Positions 18,301 through 25,325 are shown, counted from the first letter of the stretch. The stretch: 64,000 nucleotides of DNA from Hydrogenophilales bacterium (GCA_023258975.1 JAHFRD010000009.1:62001-126000); one strand, 5' to 3'. Notes: generated by a model not told the origin, from the letters alone. Translations and numbers: made by a program.

Positions 18301-20331
18301 GCTGGCCAGGGTCTTGGCGTCGCACAACTCGTTGTTGCTGCTGCCGCCGTTCTTGCCCATGAAGAAGCTGCGGCCGTTGAGTCCTTCGCCGCTGCCCACC
18401 GTGTCGGTCAGGGCGCTTGCCGTGCCGGCGCCGCCGATGGCGCTCATGCTGGTGCCGCCCAGGTCTTCGTCGTTGCTGGAAACGCTGGCGTTGAACATCA
18501 GCACGTTGAGCGGGGCGCAGTAATTATTGCCGCCGAGGGGATCGCTCCAGGTGGCCAGCGGCAAGCCCAGCAGATTGTCCTTGCTGCCGCTGTTGGTGAA
18601 CGTGTAGGCACTGGTCGCGCCCGCGCCCGCGAAGTAGCGCAGGGATTCGTAATACACCTCGGACATCGGGTTGCCCCAGCTGGTGCAGCTGTTTTCCGTG
18701 ATGCTGGTGAGCTGCCAGGAGCAGTTGTCGCCGCTGGAACCCAGGTAGGTGCCGTCGCCGTAGTTGTAGCCGTAGATACGCAGGTAATTGAGGGTGTTGA
18801 TGATGCCCGGCGGGGTGGCGGGCGAACTGCTGGTGCGCGGGCTGTTGGGTGGCGTGGCGGGCTGGATGAAAGTGCCGTCGGTGGCGATGTTGATCTCGTC
18901 GCTGATCGTGCCGACGTTCTTGCGCAGTACGCCGCCGGAGAGGTTCTTCGCATGGCTGCCGGTCATCAGGCCGAAGTGCAGTTGCCCACCGTTTTGGCCG
19001 CCCTCGCCGTAATACTGCAATAGTCCGATGGGCTTGGTGTTGCCGCTGGGATACTGCTTGCAGCGCTCCGTGCCGAGCAGGCCGGGCACGCAGGACTTCA
19101 CTCGCGCCACATAATCATAAGAGCCCAGACCATTGGCGATACGGCCGCTGGAACTGGTGGTCTTGTTCGGTGACAGGCTGTTGGCATAGAGGCCGGAATA
19201 CGCCGCGCGGTTGCCGTTGGTGCGGGTCGCGCCGGACAGGCCACCGGTGTTCTCGGCCGGGCTGGAGCTGTCTTCCCGCCACAGGCATTGCCAACGTTCG
19301 TTGGCGGCCCAGAGGGCGAAGTTGCCCTTGGCGACGCGGATCAGCGGCGCATTGGTGTTGTTCTGCGAGGTGCCCGAGCCAAGCGTGGCGTTGCACAGGG
19401 TGATGCCGGTCTGGGTCCAGTTCTCGATGCTCCAACTGTTGTAGGTGCCGGAACCGTAAGTCTGTTCCACCACCACCTTGATCTGGCCGGAGGAACAGGA
19501 ATTCGAACTGGCGACCAGGCTATTGAACATGTTGATGCCACCGCCGTTGACGCAACTCACCGCGCCGATCATGTAATTTGCGGTCGGGTTGGTGCCGGCG
19601 CGGATCACCACCTGGTCGCCATAGGCAAAACCGCCGCTGGAGGCGACGGAGAACACCAGCGCGGCGGGGGTGCCGGCGGGAATCGCCAGAGTGCTGGCGC
19701 TGCTGACCGCCGTGGGCGTGGCCGGGGAAGTGAACGGAGTCAGGCGGTCGATATCCGCGCCGTTGTAATACTTGGCGAAGGCATGGGCGTCCGTGGGCAG
19801 ATAGGCGCGCTCCAGCACGGTGAGCGCATTGGCGCCGCCGGCGGCGTAGGCCTGATCGGTGGAACGCAGGCCGCCATAAAGCAGTTTGCGCACCGCATCC
19901 ATGCGGGTCATCGTGGCCCAGTTGAGGAAGTTGCCGCTCCACAGGCCGGTGCAATATTTGGTGTCGCTGCTCGAATTGGGCTCGAAGCGCTGATTGCCGC
20001 TGGAATAGCTGTAGCACTTGTACGGATCGAAATAACCGTAGTAGTCGATGCTGTGCTTGTAGCCGGTCTCCAGCTGGCCGTCGCCGTCGAGGTCGGAATA
20101 GTCGTTGTAGGCTTTCTTGTAGAGTTGCTGATCCTTGGAGACATCCAGCATCACCTGCGGCGGAATGCTGGAACTGATGAACAGGGGGCGCGGCGAGAGA
20201 TCGAGCGCGTGGGCGGGGGCGATCGCCAGCCAGAGCAGCGGGCCCAGCAGGTTGGGCACGGCGTGGCGCGCCCAACGAACCGATTTTTCCCAACCCACAC
20301 CGGCCATCACTCGTCTCCAGATGGATTTCAT
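15358..20331 (-). CDS. pilY1: Type IV pilus tip-associated adhesin PilY1
   Basis: The 1657-residue protein has a signal sequence ending near APAHA (residue 42), a long N-terminal region beginning IPPQVMLDVSKDQQLYKKAYNDYSD, and a C-terminal PilC/PilY1 beta-propeller from about residue 1120 (GDVVNSNPLYVGPP). A calcium-binding loop of the DxNxDxxxD type lies near residue 1350 (DRNGDGKVDVIYAGD), as in the Ca-dependent propeller of PilY1. The N-terminal region has another acidic loop (DLDGDGQLE) but no DxSxS MIDAS. GAGGAG lies six bases before the ATG, and pilX ends 10 bases upstream. It is expected at the pilus tip with the minor pilins. Confidence 0.92.
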   Translation of the reverse strand: MKSIWRRVMAGVGWEKSVRWARHAVPNLLGPLLWLAIAPAHALDLSPRPLFISSSIPPQVMLDVSKDQQLYKKAYNDYSDLDGDGQLETGYKHSIDYYGYFDPYKCYSYSSGNQRFEPNSSSDTKYCTGLWSGNFLNWATMTRMDAVRKLLYGGLRSTDQAYAAGGANALTVLERAYLPTDAHAFAKYYNGADIDRLTPFTSPATPTAVSSASTLAIPAGTPAALVFSVASSGGFAYGDQVVIRAGTNPTANYMIGAVSCVNGGGINMFNSLVASSNSCSSGQIKVVVEQTYGSGTYNSWSIENWTQTGITLCNATLGSGTSQNNTNAPLIRVAKGNFALWAANERWQCLWREDSSSPAENTGGLSGATRTNGNRAAYSGLYANSLSPNKTTSSSGRIANGLGSYDYVARVKSCVPGLLGTERCKQYPSGNTKPIGLLQYYGEGGQNGGQLHFGLMTGSHAKNLSGGVLRKNVGTISDEINIATDGTFIQPATPPNSPRTSSSPATPPGIINTLNYLRIYGYNYGDGTYLGSSGDNCSWQLTSITENSCTSWGNPMSEVYYESLRYFAGAGATSAYTFTNSGSKDNLLGLPLATWSDPLGGNNYCAPLNVLMFNASVSSNDEDLGGTSMSAIGGAGTASALTDTVGSGEGLNGRSFFMGKNGGSSNNELCDAKTLASLGSAAGICPEGPTLQGSWLMAGLAHHAHTQRIRSNIAIPDDDTKSLKVNTYGVQLATNVPQIRIALAGEANPRVILQPAYRLFNSAPQGGGQLVDMKIVYQTATATTADGMAYLNWEDSEQGGDYDQDVWGVLSWHLDRAANTLTVTTRTMAESTGNPQGFGYIVSGTTKDGPHFHSGIEGFNYTDPTGINVSPSTKVNGSGGCNNCQLSDAASSATYTLGAATAESLKDPLWYAAKWGGFTETTGANNRPDQVAEWDSRTSSGAYGSDGIPDNYFLVSNPLGLEQALDRTFTAILEKAAASAVTTNSTSIRSDSRLYQARFNANGWSGQLLAYTVAANGTVSSTEEWDAATLLRGQAGTSADSRNLITYGSVRRDGLPFTWAGLSGQTSQLDALNRNAAGSLDNRGADRVAWLRGQSQHEGKSSTQLRERAAGPLGDVVNSNPLYVGPPAAGYSDVDYAGYGAFASAWRTRSPTVWVGGNDGMLHGFNVKVGDANVGKEVLGYVPSPLYANLSQLMAQGYSHRYFADGSPMVADAVVGDTWKTVLVSGLNGGGKGYFALDITDPDTSFIQTRAADLALWEFTANDDADLGYSYNWPAKNLANGQSRQIVRMNDGRWAAIVGNGYNSDAGKAALFILFLDGGTDGSWANGGNGGGDYVKLVAESSGGNGLSTPVPFDRNGDGKVDVIYAGDLKGNLWKFDVSSTDPGQWRVALSGTPLFTARDDAGNAQPILAPPEITVHKLGGVMLLFGTGKYLEESDAGSTAVQSFYGLWDRAGAVGASGTLSGEAITGRQWLLAQSVNEYAAGSVLDGRAVSIGVRVPTGSTVVWCNAASLTSCETGGVPVAHLGWRLDLPSSGERLTGIPQLINGVIYFSTFIPSGAPCQHGGDGWLMALDYANGTVISYPAFDTNGDGILNFSSDARAGGIKTGAALGGATFMRAGGKSGQGVALLNRLTGDLLSIAGNLGSGGSGRVSWHEVVE

Positions 20332-20341
20332 CTTCCGCTCC

Positions 20342-20899
20342 TCAAGCCCGGTAGATTTCCTGCAAGGTCACCGCCGTGCCGGGACGGGCGCCCACCGCGC
20401 GCACCGTGATGCGGTAGTAGATGCTTTCACCCTGGCCGGCATGCTGCTTGCGGAAGCCTTCGATCAGATAACGCGGCTGTTCCAGGACCCCATTGATGCT
20501 GGCGGCACCGGTCATTTGTCCGTAATGGATGGTCTTATCGGCATTGCCGAAGATTCCTGAAGTACTCCAGACATTGCTGGCCATGCCCGACGGGGTATCG
20601 ACGGCATAACCTTGCGCGCCGTTGTAGCAAAGGCCGTTGCCGCATTCGCGGTTGAAGCCGGTCAGGCCGGTGACGGAAGTGGCGATGTACGCCTCGGCGT
20701 CACGCAGCGCCATTTCCGCAGCCTGCGTGGCCTGTTTGCGATCCTGCCAGGCACCCGACATGCGCTCCTGCATGAAGGCGGTGGTGATGGAGGAATATCC
20801 CAGGGTGGTGAGCACACCCAGGAAGATCAGGCTGGCGATGAGCGACATGCCGCGCTGTTGTTGCGGGCCGCGCTGGAATTTCCGGATGGGGGTTTTCAT
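20342..20899 (-). CDS. pilX: Minor type IV pilin PilX
   Basis: The 185-residue protein has a short basic leader ending QQQRG, then MSLIASLIFLGVLTTLGYSS, a class III-type pilin helix with the PilX pattern (no Phe or Glu at +1/+5, as usual for PilX). The globular part contains paired cysteines (ECGNGLCYNG). PilX works with PilV, PilW and FimU in priming pilus assembly and holding PilY1. It is the first gene after the first riboswitch leader and is co-transcribed with pilY1. Confidence 0.88.
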   Translation of the reverse strand: MKTPIRKFQRGPQQQRGMSLIASLIFLGVLTTLGYSSITTAFMQERMSGAWQDRKQATQAAEMALRDAEAYIATSVTGLTGFNRECGNGLCYNGAQGYAVDTPSGMASNVWSTSGIFGNADKTIHYGQMTGAASINGVLEQPRYLIEGFRKQHAGQGESIYYRITVRAVGARPGTAVTLQEIYRA

Positions 20900-20902
20900 G
20901 AT

Positions 20903-20962
20903 GCCGCTCCTTGTCAGTAACCAATGTCCGACTCGGTCGGATTAAGGTTGCTGTGGAGCGGC
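20903..20962 (-). promoter_or_regulatory. Riboswitch 1 expression platform: SD and matching anti-SD
   Basis: The pilX Shine-Dalgarno segment GGAGCGGC (transcript sense, 20903-20910) is perfectly complementary over eight bases to GCCGCTCC 44 bases upstream (20955-20962). Pairing would hide the ribosome binding site. The same 8-base pair, 40 bases apart, occurs before pilV. A further hairpin, TCCGAC-CGA-GTCGGA, lies between the two segments. Confidence 0.65.
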
Positions 20963-20968
20963 GAGCGG

Positions 20969-20988
20969 GGATGTTTTAAAAAACATCC
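20969..20988. repeat. Perfect hairpin GGATGTTTT/AAAACATCC in the pilX leader
   Basis: A 9-bp inverted repeat with a two-base spacer lies between the aptamer and the anti-SD segment in riboswitch leader 1 only; leader 2 lacks it. No U run follows on the transcribed strand, so it is not a standard terminator. Confidence 0.6.
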
Positions 20989-21004
20989 GAGACTTCGCGC
21001 GTTC

Positions 21005-21103
21005 CGAGATGCGGCCCGGCTACCGTAGCGTTACCAACGCTTTAGGTCCGTGGCTTTGCGTCTCCGCCTTTCGGCGGATTTGCCCTTGATCTCGACCCGA
21101 GAT
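21005..21103 (-). promoter_or_regulatory. Cyclic-di-GMP-I (GEMM-I) riboswitch upstream of pilX-pilY1
   Basis: Read on the minus strand, the leader contains the GEMM-I hallmarks in order: P1 strand CGAGAU, AAGGGCAAA, a GAAA-tetraloop hairpin CCGCCGAAAGGCGG, ACGCAAAGCCACGGACCUAAAG, a second stem, then GGUAGCCGGG and the closing P1 strand AUCUCG. These match the conserved aptamer core that binds c-di-GMP (as in Vc2). The aptamer spans 21005-21094. The first bases of the transcript, AUCUCG-GGU, can pair with the P1 5' strand as a competing hairpin (to 21103). About 105 bases separate the aptamer from the pilX start codon. Confidence 0.9.
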
Positions 21104-21109
21104 GGCTGA

Positions 21110-21138
21110 TTTATAGCCACAAATAACAAATTCGTCAA
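21110..21138 (-). promoter_or_regulatory. Sigma-70 promoter of riboswitch-pilX-pilY1
   Basis: TTGACG (21133-21138) and TATAAA (21110-21115) are separated by exactly 17 bases on the minus strand, in an AT-rich patch within a GC-rich genome. The expected start point, seven bases after the -10 box, is the A at 21103, directly at the 5' edge of the riboswitch. So pilX-pilY1 has its own promoter, separate from pilV-pilW. Confidence 0.8.
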
Positions 21139-21221
21139 TTGTTTTGCATTTATTGTTGTATTTGTTATTTCAACTCCGCGTAGTCGCGCCCACCTCGCGC
21201 GAGCGACCCGGCAAGCAAGAC

Positions 21222-21950
21222 TCATGTGCCGCGATTACGCAGTTGGAAAGTGGCGCCCAGGACGCGGCGCAAACGGGTATCGGGCGCGATCCGGGTAACG
21301 CCGGAGCAATCCTGATATTGCTGGGCGGTCGGGCTGGTGCCCCGACTGAACGCGCGCGCCACCACGCAGACGCGCACGGTACGCACCTGGCTCCAATCAG
21401 CGGGCTGGGCGTCATAACGTTCCACGCTGTAATCGCCGTCGGCGTCCACGCCATAGAGCACCTGGAAAGCTTCCACGCCATCGGCCAACACTTCGGGGGT
21501 GCCGCCGCCGCTGGCGCACACCAGTTCTTCATTGGCATTCAGGAAGAATTCATTGCGTACCGTGCCGCTGCTGGAGGCATTTCCCAGGCAGTCGGCATTG
21601 GCGTCGAAACTCACCGCCAGATAGTCGCTGCCGTTCTTGCGCTCGCCGGTACGGGTGGCGACCACCCCGTGTTCGCCGCTGATGGGCGTGCCGGTAAAAC
21701 CGAGTTTGAGATCGCTGTAATCGGTGGAGATGGCCGCATAGCCGGCCTGGGTGATCTGGCGGCCCAGGGTATCCATGAGAAAGCGGCTGGATTCCTGGAT
21801 GCGGGCGTTTTCCCCCTGCATGCGGAAAATTTGCAGGCTGCCGGACAGGATGGTGCTCACCGAGACGGTCAGCAGCAGGCCGACCGCAAGCGCCACCATC
21901 ATTTCCACCAGAGAAAGGCCGGCCTGGTGCTTGCGGGCGGAGGTTTTCAT
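21222..21950 (-). CDS. pilW: Minor type IV pilin PilW
   Basis: The 242-residue protein begins MKTSARKHQAG|LSLVEMMVALAVGLLL, with the prepilin peptidase site after Gly and Glu at +5. The body shows the PilW pattern: FRMQGENARIQESSRFLMDTL and a C-terminal region with cysteines. I placed the start at 21950 because it overlaps the pilV stop as ATGA and gives a normal short leader; an upstream in-frame start would add 17 residues lying in pilV. PilW is a minor pilin needed for pilus assembly and PilY1 display. Confidence 0.88.
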   Translation of the reverse strand: MKTSARKHQAGLSLVEMMVALAVGLLLTVSVSTILSGSLQIFRMQGENARIQESSRFLMDTLGRQITQAGYAAISTDYSDLKLGFTGTPISGEHGVVATRTGERKNGSDYLAVSFDANADCLGNASSSGTVRNEFFLNANEELVCASGGGTPEVLADGVEAFQVLYGVDADGDYSVERYDAQPADWSQVRTVRVCVVARAFSRGTSPTAQQYQDCSGVTRIAPDTRLRRVLGATFQLRNRGT

Positions 21951-22501
21951 GCCTGGTGCCTCAGGAAGAAACAGCGGGTGCCGGCCTGTGGTGCGCCACA
22001 AACGGTCGCGGCCTCCGTGCCCGCCTGCCAGCCGCTGGCATTCGCCAACTGGCGGTCGCGCCAGCGCACGCCAATCAGGAAGATGCCGTCGCTGATTTCA
22101 CGAACCTGGCCGGCGCCGCCGGGCAATAGCGCCTGATTCGCGGTATTCCAGCGATTGTGGTCGAACAGCGCGAGGGACGTCGGGGTGCAGTTGGCGTTCT
22201 GGCAGTCCGCCTGCGCGCCGGGAATGCCGGCATCCAGATTGTCGTAACGATTGGCCGCCACGCCGGCCGGGTTGGCGTTCATGCGTTCGGCCATGTCCTG
22301 TGCCTGCTGTGCCGCCACCGAGGCCAGATAGGCACCCTGATTGCCGCGCAAGGCTTCGACCTGAAGATTGGCGACTCCGAGAAGGCCGGTGGACAGCACC
22401 ACCAGGGTCACCAGGACTTCCAGCATGCTGAAACCCGATTGGGAAGAAGCCAAGCGGGGGGAAGCGAATTGCGTTCCGTGATGAGGCGAGTGGGGTTTCA
22501 T
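21947..22501 (-). CDS. pilV: Minor type IV pilin PilV
   Basis: The 184-residue prepilin has a 23-residue basic leader and the processing site SSQSG|FSMLEVLVTLVVLSTG, with Phe at +1 and Glu at +5, followed by the long pilin helix GLLGVANLQVEALR that marks PilV. It is the first gene of the pilV-pilW unit, preceded by riboswitch leader 2. Its ribosome binding site GGAG lies within the 8-base segment that can be masked. FimT/FimU and PilE, which often complete this cluster, are absent from the window. Confidence 0.9.
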   Translation of the reverse strand: MKPHSPHHGTQFASPRLASSQSGFSMLEVLVTLVVLSTGLLGVANLQVEALRGNQGAYLASVAAQQAQDMAERMNANPAGVAANRYDNLDAGIPGAQADCQNANCTPTSLALFDHNRWNTANQALLPGGAGQVREISDGIFLIGVRWRDRQLANASGWQAGTEAATVCGAPQAGTRCFFLRHQA

Positions 22502-22504
22502 GTT

Positions 22505-22560
22505 GCCGCTCCTTGCGCACCGTTAACCGGCCCGGTCGGATAAGGAAGCTATGGAGCGGC
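22505..22560 (-). promoter_or_regulatory. Riboswitch 2 expression platform: SD and matching anti-SD
   Basis: The pilV Shine-Dalgarno segment GGAGCGGC (22505-22512) is perfectly complementary to GCCGCTCC at 22553-22560, the same eight bases as in the pilX leader although the sequence between them differs. Conservation of both arms supports a shared translational switch. Confidence 0.65.
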
Positions 22561-22599
22561 GAGAAAGATTCCAATGAGCGACATGGACTTCGCGCGTTC

Positions 22600-22705
22600 C
22601 GAGATGCGGCCCGGCTACCGTGGCTTCCGCGTTTGCGTTGGCTTTAGGTCCGTGGCTTTGCGTCTCCGCCTTTCGGTGGGTTTGCCCTTGATCTCGACCC
22701 GAGAC
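22600..22705 (-). promoter_or_regulatory. Cyclic-di-GMP-I (GEMM-I) riboswitch upstream of pilV-pilW
   Basis: This is the second GEMM-I aptamer, almost identical to the pilX copy in the core: P1 CGAGAU, AAGGGCAAA, a GAAA-capped hairpin, ACGCAAAGCCACGGACCUAAAG, then GGUAGCCGGG and closing AUCUCG (22600-22696). The variable stem between the CCUAAAG and GGUAGCC elements differs in sequence, as expected for independent drift of a helix. The 5' end again forms a competing hairpin with the first P1 strand (to 22705). Confidence 0.9.
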
Positions 22706-22711
22706 GGGCCT

Positions 22712-22740
22712 TTTATAGCAAAAACAACAAAACAACGCAA
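22712..22740 (-). promoter_or_regulatory. Sigma-70 promoter of riboswitch-pilV-pilW
   Basis: TTGCGT (22735-22740) and TATAAA (22712-22717) are 17 bases apart on the minus strand within an AT-rich patch. The predicted start point, G at 22705, coincides with the first base of the competing 5' hairpin, exactly as in the pilX leader. Confidence 0.7.
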
Positions 22741-22776
22741 AGTATTTATGTATTTGTTGTTTTTGCTATTTACAAA

Positions 22777-24129
22777 TCACTTGCCGTTAACCAGGATCGG
22801 GTAATCGCGCGGCAACAAGACCCACATGCGCCCCTTCTGCTTCATCGCACCCGCCAGCCGGCCGGCCTCCTCGCCGAAACCCCAGAAGAAGTCGGCGCGA
22901 ACGTTGCCGCGGATGGCGCTGCCGGTATCCTGCGCGAGCACCAGGCGGTGCAGCGCTTCCTTCGTGTTGGGGCGGGTTGTGGCCAGCCAGACCGGCGCGC
23001 CCAGCGGCACGCCGCGCGGGTCGACGGCGATGCTGCGCTCATTGGTGAGCGGCACGCCCATCGCCCCGAGTGGGCCGGAACCCGGGCTGCTGGGCAGTTC
23101 GCGGAAAAACACATAGCTGGGGTTGGTATTGAGCAAATCCGGCAGACGCTCCGCGTTCCTCCGCCCCCAATCCTTGATGCCCTGCATGGAAGCCTTGTCC
23201 AGGGTGATCTCGCCCTTTTCAACCAGCCACTTGCCGATCGAACGGTAAGGATGGCCGTTCTGATCGGCATAGCCGACGCGGACGATCTCGCCGCCGCTGT
23301 TGCCGCCGCTGTTGCCGCCATAGTTGCCAGTCTCCAGGCGCACCCGGCCAGATCCCTGCACCTGCAGGAAGAACAGTTCCACCGGATCGTCGACCCAAAG
23401 CACTTCCTTGCCGCGCACCGGCGCGGCGCCGGCCTCGATTTCCGCGCGGCTCCAGTAAGGCACCACCTTGTTGCCCTGGAGACGGCCGCGCAGTCGCAGG
23501 CTCTTCAATTCCGGGTAGACGGCGGTGAGATCGACCACCAGCATGTCGTCGGGCGGCCCATAGAGCGGGTAGCGATAACGCGGCGTGGGGTAGCGACTGC
23601 CCCGCAGCAACGGCTCGTAGTAGCCGGTGACCAGGCCATCCAGGCCGCCTTCGCTCTGGTTGACCTGCCACGGCTGGAATTGCTGCTCCAGAAAGGCGCG
23701 AATTTCCCCGCTCTCGGGCAGGGCCGACATCCGCATGGCGGCTTCGCAAACACCACTCCAGGCCGGATTGCCGCGCAAGCCACGGCAGGATTGCATCCAG
23801 GCCGGCCAGGCCAGAGTCAGGTCGTCATCGCGCCAGCCCGGCAATTGCGCGAATACCGCCGGCTTGAGCCAGGGCATGGCGACGGGAATCGCTTTGGCGG
23901 GTTCTTCCGGCGGCACGGCGACAACGGGCTCCGGCGCGGGCGGCTCGATCACGGCGGGGGGCGCGACGGAAATCGGTGGAGCCGGTGGCGTGGGCACGGG
24001 TGGAACGGGAAGCAGCGGCCTCGGATGCGGCGCGGGCACGCTCGGCTCGGGTTCCGGCGGTTTCGGTTGAAACAGGCCGCAACCCGCCAGCAGCGAGGCC
24101 AGCGCCCCGATCAGAACGAGCGCGCGCAT
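22777..24129 (-). CDS. mltA: Membrane-bound lytic murein transglycosylase A (MltA)
   Basis: The 450-residue lipoprotein starts [20 protein letters not shown], with the lipobox LAGC and lipidated Cys17. A proline-rich linker (about 22-75) is followed by the MltA barrel domain and the 3D domain with LAQDTGSAIRGNVRADFFWG, containing the catalytic aspartate region. It cleaves peptidoglycan to 1,6-anhydro products at the outer membrane. The start at 24129 shares one base with the apaG stop (TGATG); the longer open frame upstream lies in apaG and is not coding here. Between the halves lies a short Gly-Asn repeat encoded by a 12-base tandem array. Confidence 0.92.
   Translation of the reverse strand: MRALVLIGALASLLAGCGLFQPKPPEPEPSVPAPHPRPLLPVPPVPTPPAPPISVAPPAVIEPPAPEPVVAVPPEEPAKAIPVAMPWLKPAVFAQLPGWRDDDLTLAWPAWMQSCRGLRGNPAWSGVCEAAMRMSALPESGEIRAFLEQQFQPWQVNQSEGGLDGLVTGYYEPLLRGSRYPTPRYRYPLYGPPDDMLVVDLTAVYPELKSLRLRGRLQGNKVVPYWSRAEIEAGAAPVRGKEVLWVDDPVELFFLQVQGSGRVRLETGNYGGNSGGNSGGEIVRVGYADQNGHPYRSIGKWLVEKGEITLDKASMQGIKDWGRRNAERLPDLLNTNPSYVFFRELPSSPGSGPLGAMGVPLTNERSIAVDPRGVPLGAPVWLATTRPNTKEALHRLVLAQDTGSAIRGNVRADFFWGFGEEAGRLAGAMKQKGRMWVLLPRDYPILVNGK
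23291..23326 (+). repeat. 12-base imperfect tandem repeat inside mltA
   Basis: Three units (CCGCCGCTGTTG twice, then CCGCCATAGTTG) encode NYGGNSGGNSGG on the minus strand. Similar 12-base arrays occur at 30101 and 57850. Confidence 0.6.
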
Positions 24130-24512
24130 CAATGTAAAACGCGCGGCACGGAAAGGATGAATTCGGGAACCTCGGCCTCGAACTGGCTGCCGTCTTCCGC
24201 GACCATCTGGTAGCTGCCTTTCATGGCCCCGACCGGAGTGGCGATGGCGGTACCGCTGGTGTATTCGAATTGCTCGCCGGGTTTCAGCAGCGGCTGCTCG
24301 CCCACCACGCCGAGCCCACGCACTTCCTGCACCTTCTGGTGCGCGTCGGTGATGGTCCAGTGCCGGGAAATGAGTTGCGCGGGCACCTGGCCGGTATTGG
24401 CGATGACAATGGTGTAGGCAAAGACGAAACGATCCGCGCCCTCGTCGGATTGCTCCGGAATGAACTGGGTGTGGGTGGTGACGGTGATGTGGTGTTTCCT
24501 GCTCTCGGCCAT
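24129..24512 (-). CDS. apaG: ApaG/CorD family protein
   Basis: The 127-residue protein is a single fibronectin-III-like ApaG domain with the characteristic core [22 protein letters not shown] and [20 protein letters not shown]. ApaG is linked to Mg/Co resistance and often lies near apaH and ksgA; its molecular function is unsettled. I chose the start at 24512 ([11 protein letters not shown]) because the upstream in-frame extension is Arg/Pro-rich and not conserved in the family. It is translationally coupled to mltA and divergent from rpe. Confidence 0.9.
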   Translation of the reverse strand: MAESRKHHITVTTHTQFIPEQSDEGADRFVFAYTIVIANTGQVPAQLISRHWTITDAHQKVQEVRGLGVVGEQPLLKPGEQFEYTSGTAIATPVGAMKGSYQMVAEDGSQFEAEVPEFILSVPRVLH

Positions 24513-24638
24513 GGTTCTTCTGCTGCGAGGATGGGCTTGCGGGCGAGGATTGCACACGAATCGACCAGCCCTGTCCAGTGCGCGGGGCGGGCGGGTAGAA
24601 TGCCCGGGCATTTTTTAAATCAATACAGGATAACCATC

Positions 24639-25325
24639 ATGGCCGATTACCAGATTGCTCCTTCCATCCTTTCCGCCAACTTCGCCAGGCTTGGCGAGGA
24701 AGTGGACAACGTGCTCGCCGCCGGCGCCGACATCGTCCATTTCGACGTGATGGACAACCACTATGTGCCCAACCTGACCATCGGTCCGCTGGTCTGCGAA
24801 GCGTTGAGAAAACACGGCGTCACCGCCCCCATCGACGTGCATCTGATGGTGAAGCCGGTGGATCGCATCATTCCCGATTTCGCCAAGGCCGGCGCCACTT
24901 ACATCACCTTCCACCCGGAAGCCTCCGAGCACGTCGACCGCACCATCGGCCTGATTAAGGAAAGCGGCTGCAAGGCCGGCCTGGTGTTCAACCCGGCCAC
25001 CCCGCTGGACGTGCTGGAGTACATGCTGCCCAAGCTCGACATGGTGCTGTTGATGTCGGTAAACCCCGGCTTCGGTGGCCAGAAGTTCATCCCCTACGTG
25101 CTCGACAAGGCGCGCCGGGTCAGCCAGATGATCCAGGCCGGCGGCCACACCTGCCGCCTGGAGATCGACGGCGGCGTCGGCCCGGCCAACATCCGTGAAG
25201 TCGCGCAATCGGGTGTCGATACCTTCGTAGCCGGTTCCGCCATCTTCGGCGCCGCCAAGGACAGCGACCCGCACCGCTACGACAGCGTCGTCGCCGCCAT
25301 GCGCGCCGAACTGGCGAAAGCCTGA
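24639..25325 (+). CDS. rpe: Ribulose-phosphate 3-epimerase
   Basis: The 228-residue TIM-barrel enzyme interconverts ribulose 5-phosphate and xylulose 5-phosphate in the pentose phosphate and Calvin cycles. Metal and active-site motifs are visible: [43 protein letters not shown] and EIDGGVG. AGGA (24627-24630) precedes the ATG. The open frame extends upstream over apaG, but this is the standard N-terminus. It is followed by gph, a frequent pairing with rpe and trpE in proteobacteria. Confidence 0.96.
   Translation: MADYQIAPSILSANFARLGEEVDNVLAAGADIVHFDVMDNHYVPNLTIGPLVCEALRKHGVTAPIDVHLMVKPVDRIIPDFAKAGATYITFHPEASEHVDRTIGLIKESGCKAGLVFNPATPLDVLEYMLPKLDMVLLMSVNPGFGGQKFIPYVLDKARRVSQMIQAGGHTCRLEIDGGVGPANIREVAQSGVDTFVAGSAIFGAAKDSDPHRYDSVVAAMRAELAKA

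Noticed and set aside
20969-20988. GGATGTTTT hairpin as an intrinsic terminator of the riboswitch
   Set aside because: No U run follows it on the transcribed strand, and the conserved 8-base pair over the ribosome binding site is a better expression platform.
24130-24555. N-terminal extension of the mltA open frame
   Set aside because: It overlaps apaG and encodes a His/Arg-rich run, whereas a proper lipoprotein signal starts at 24129.
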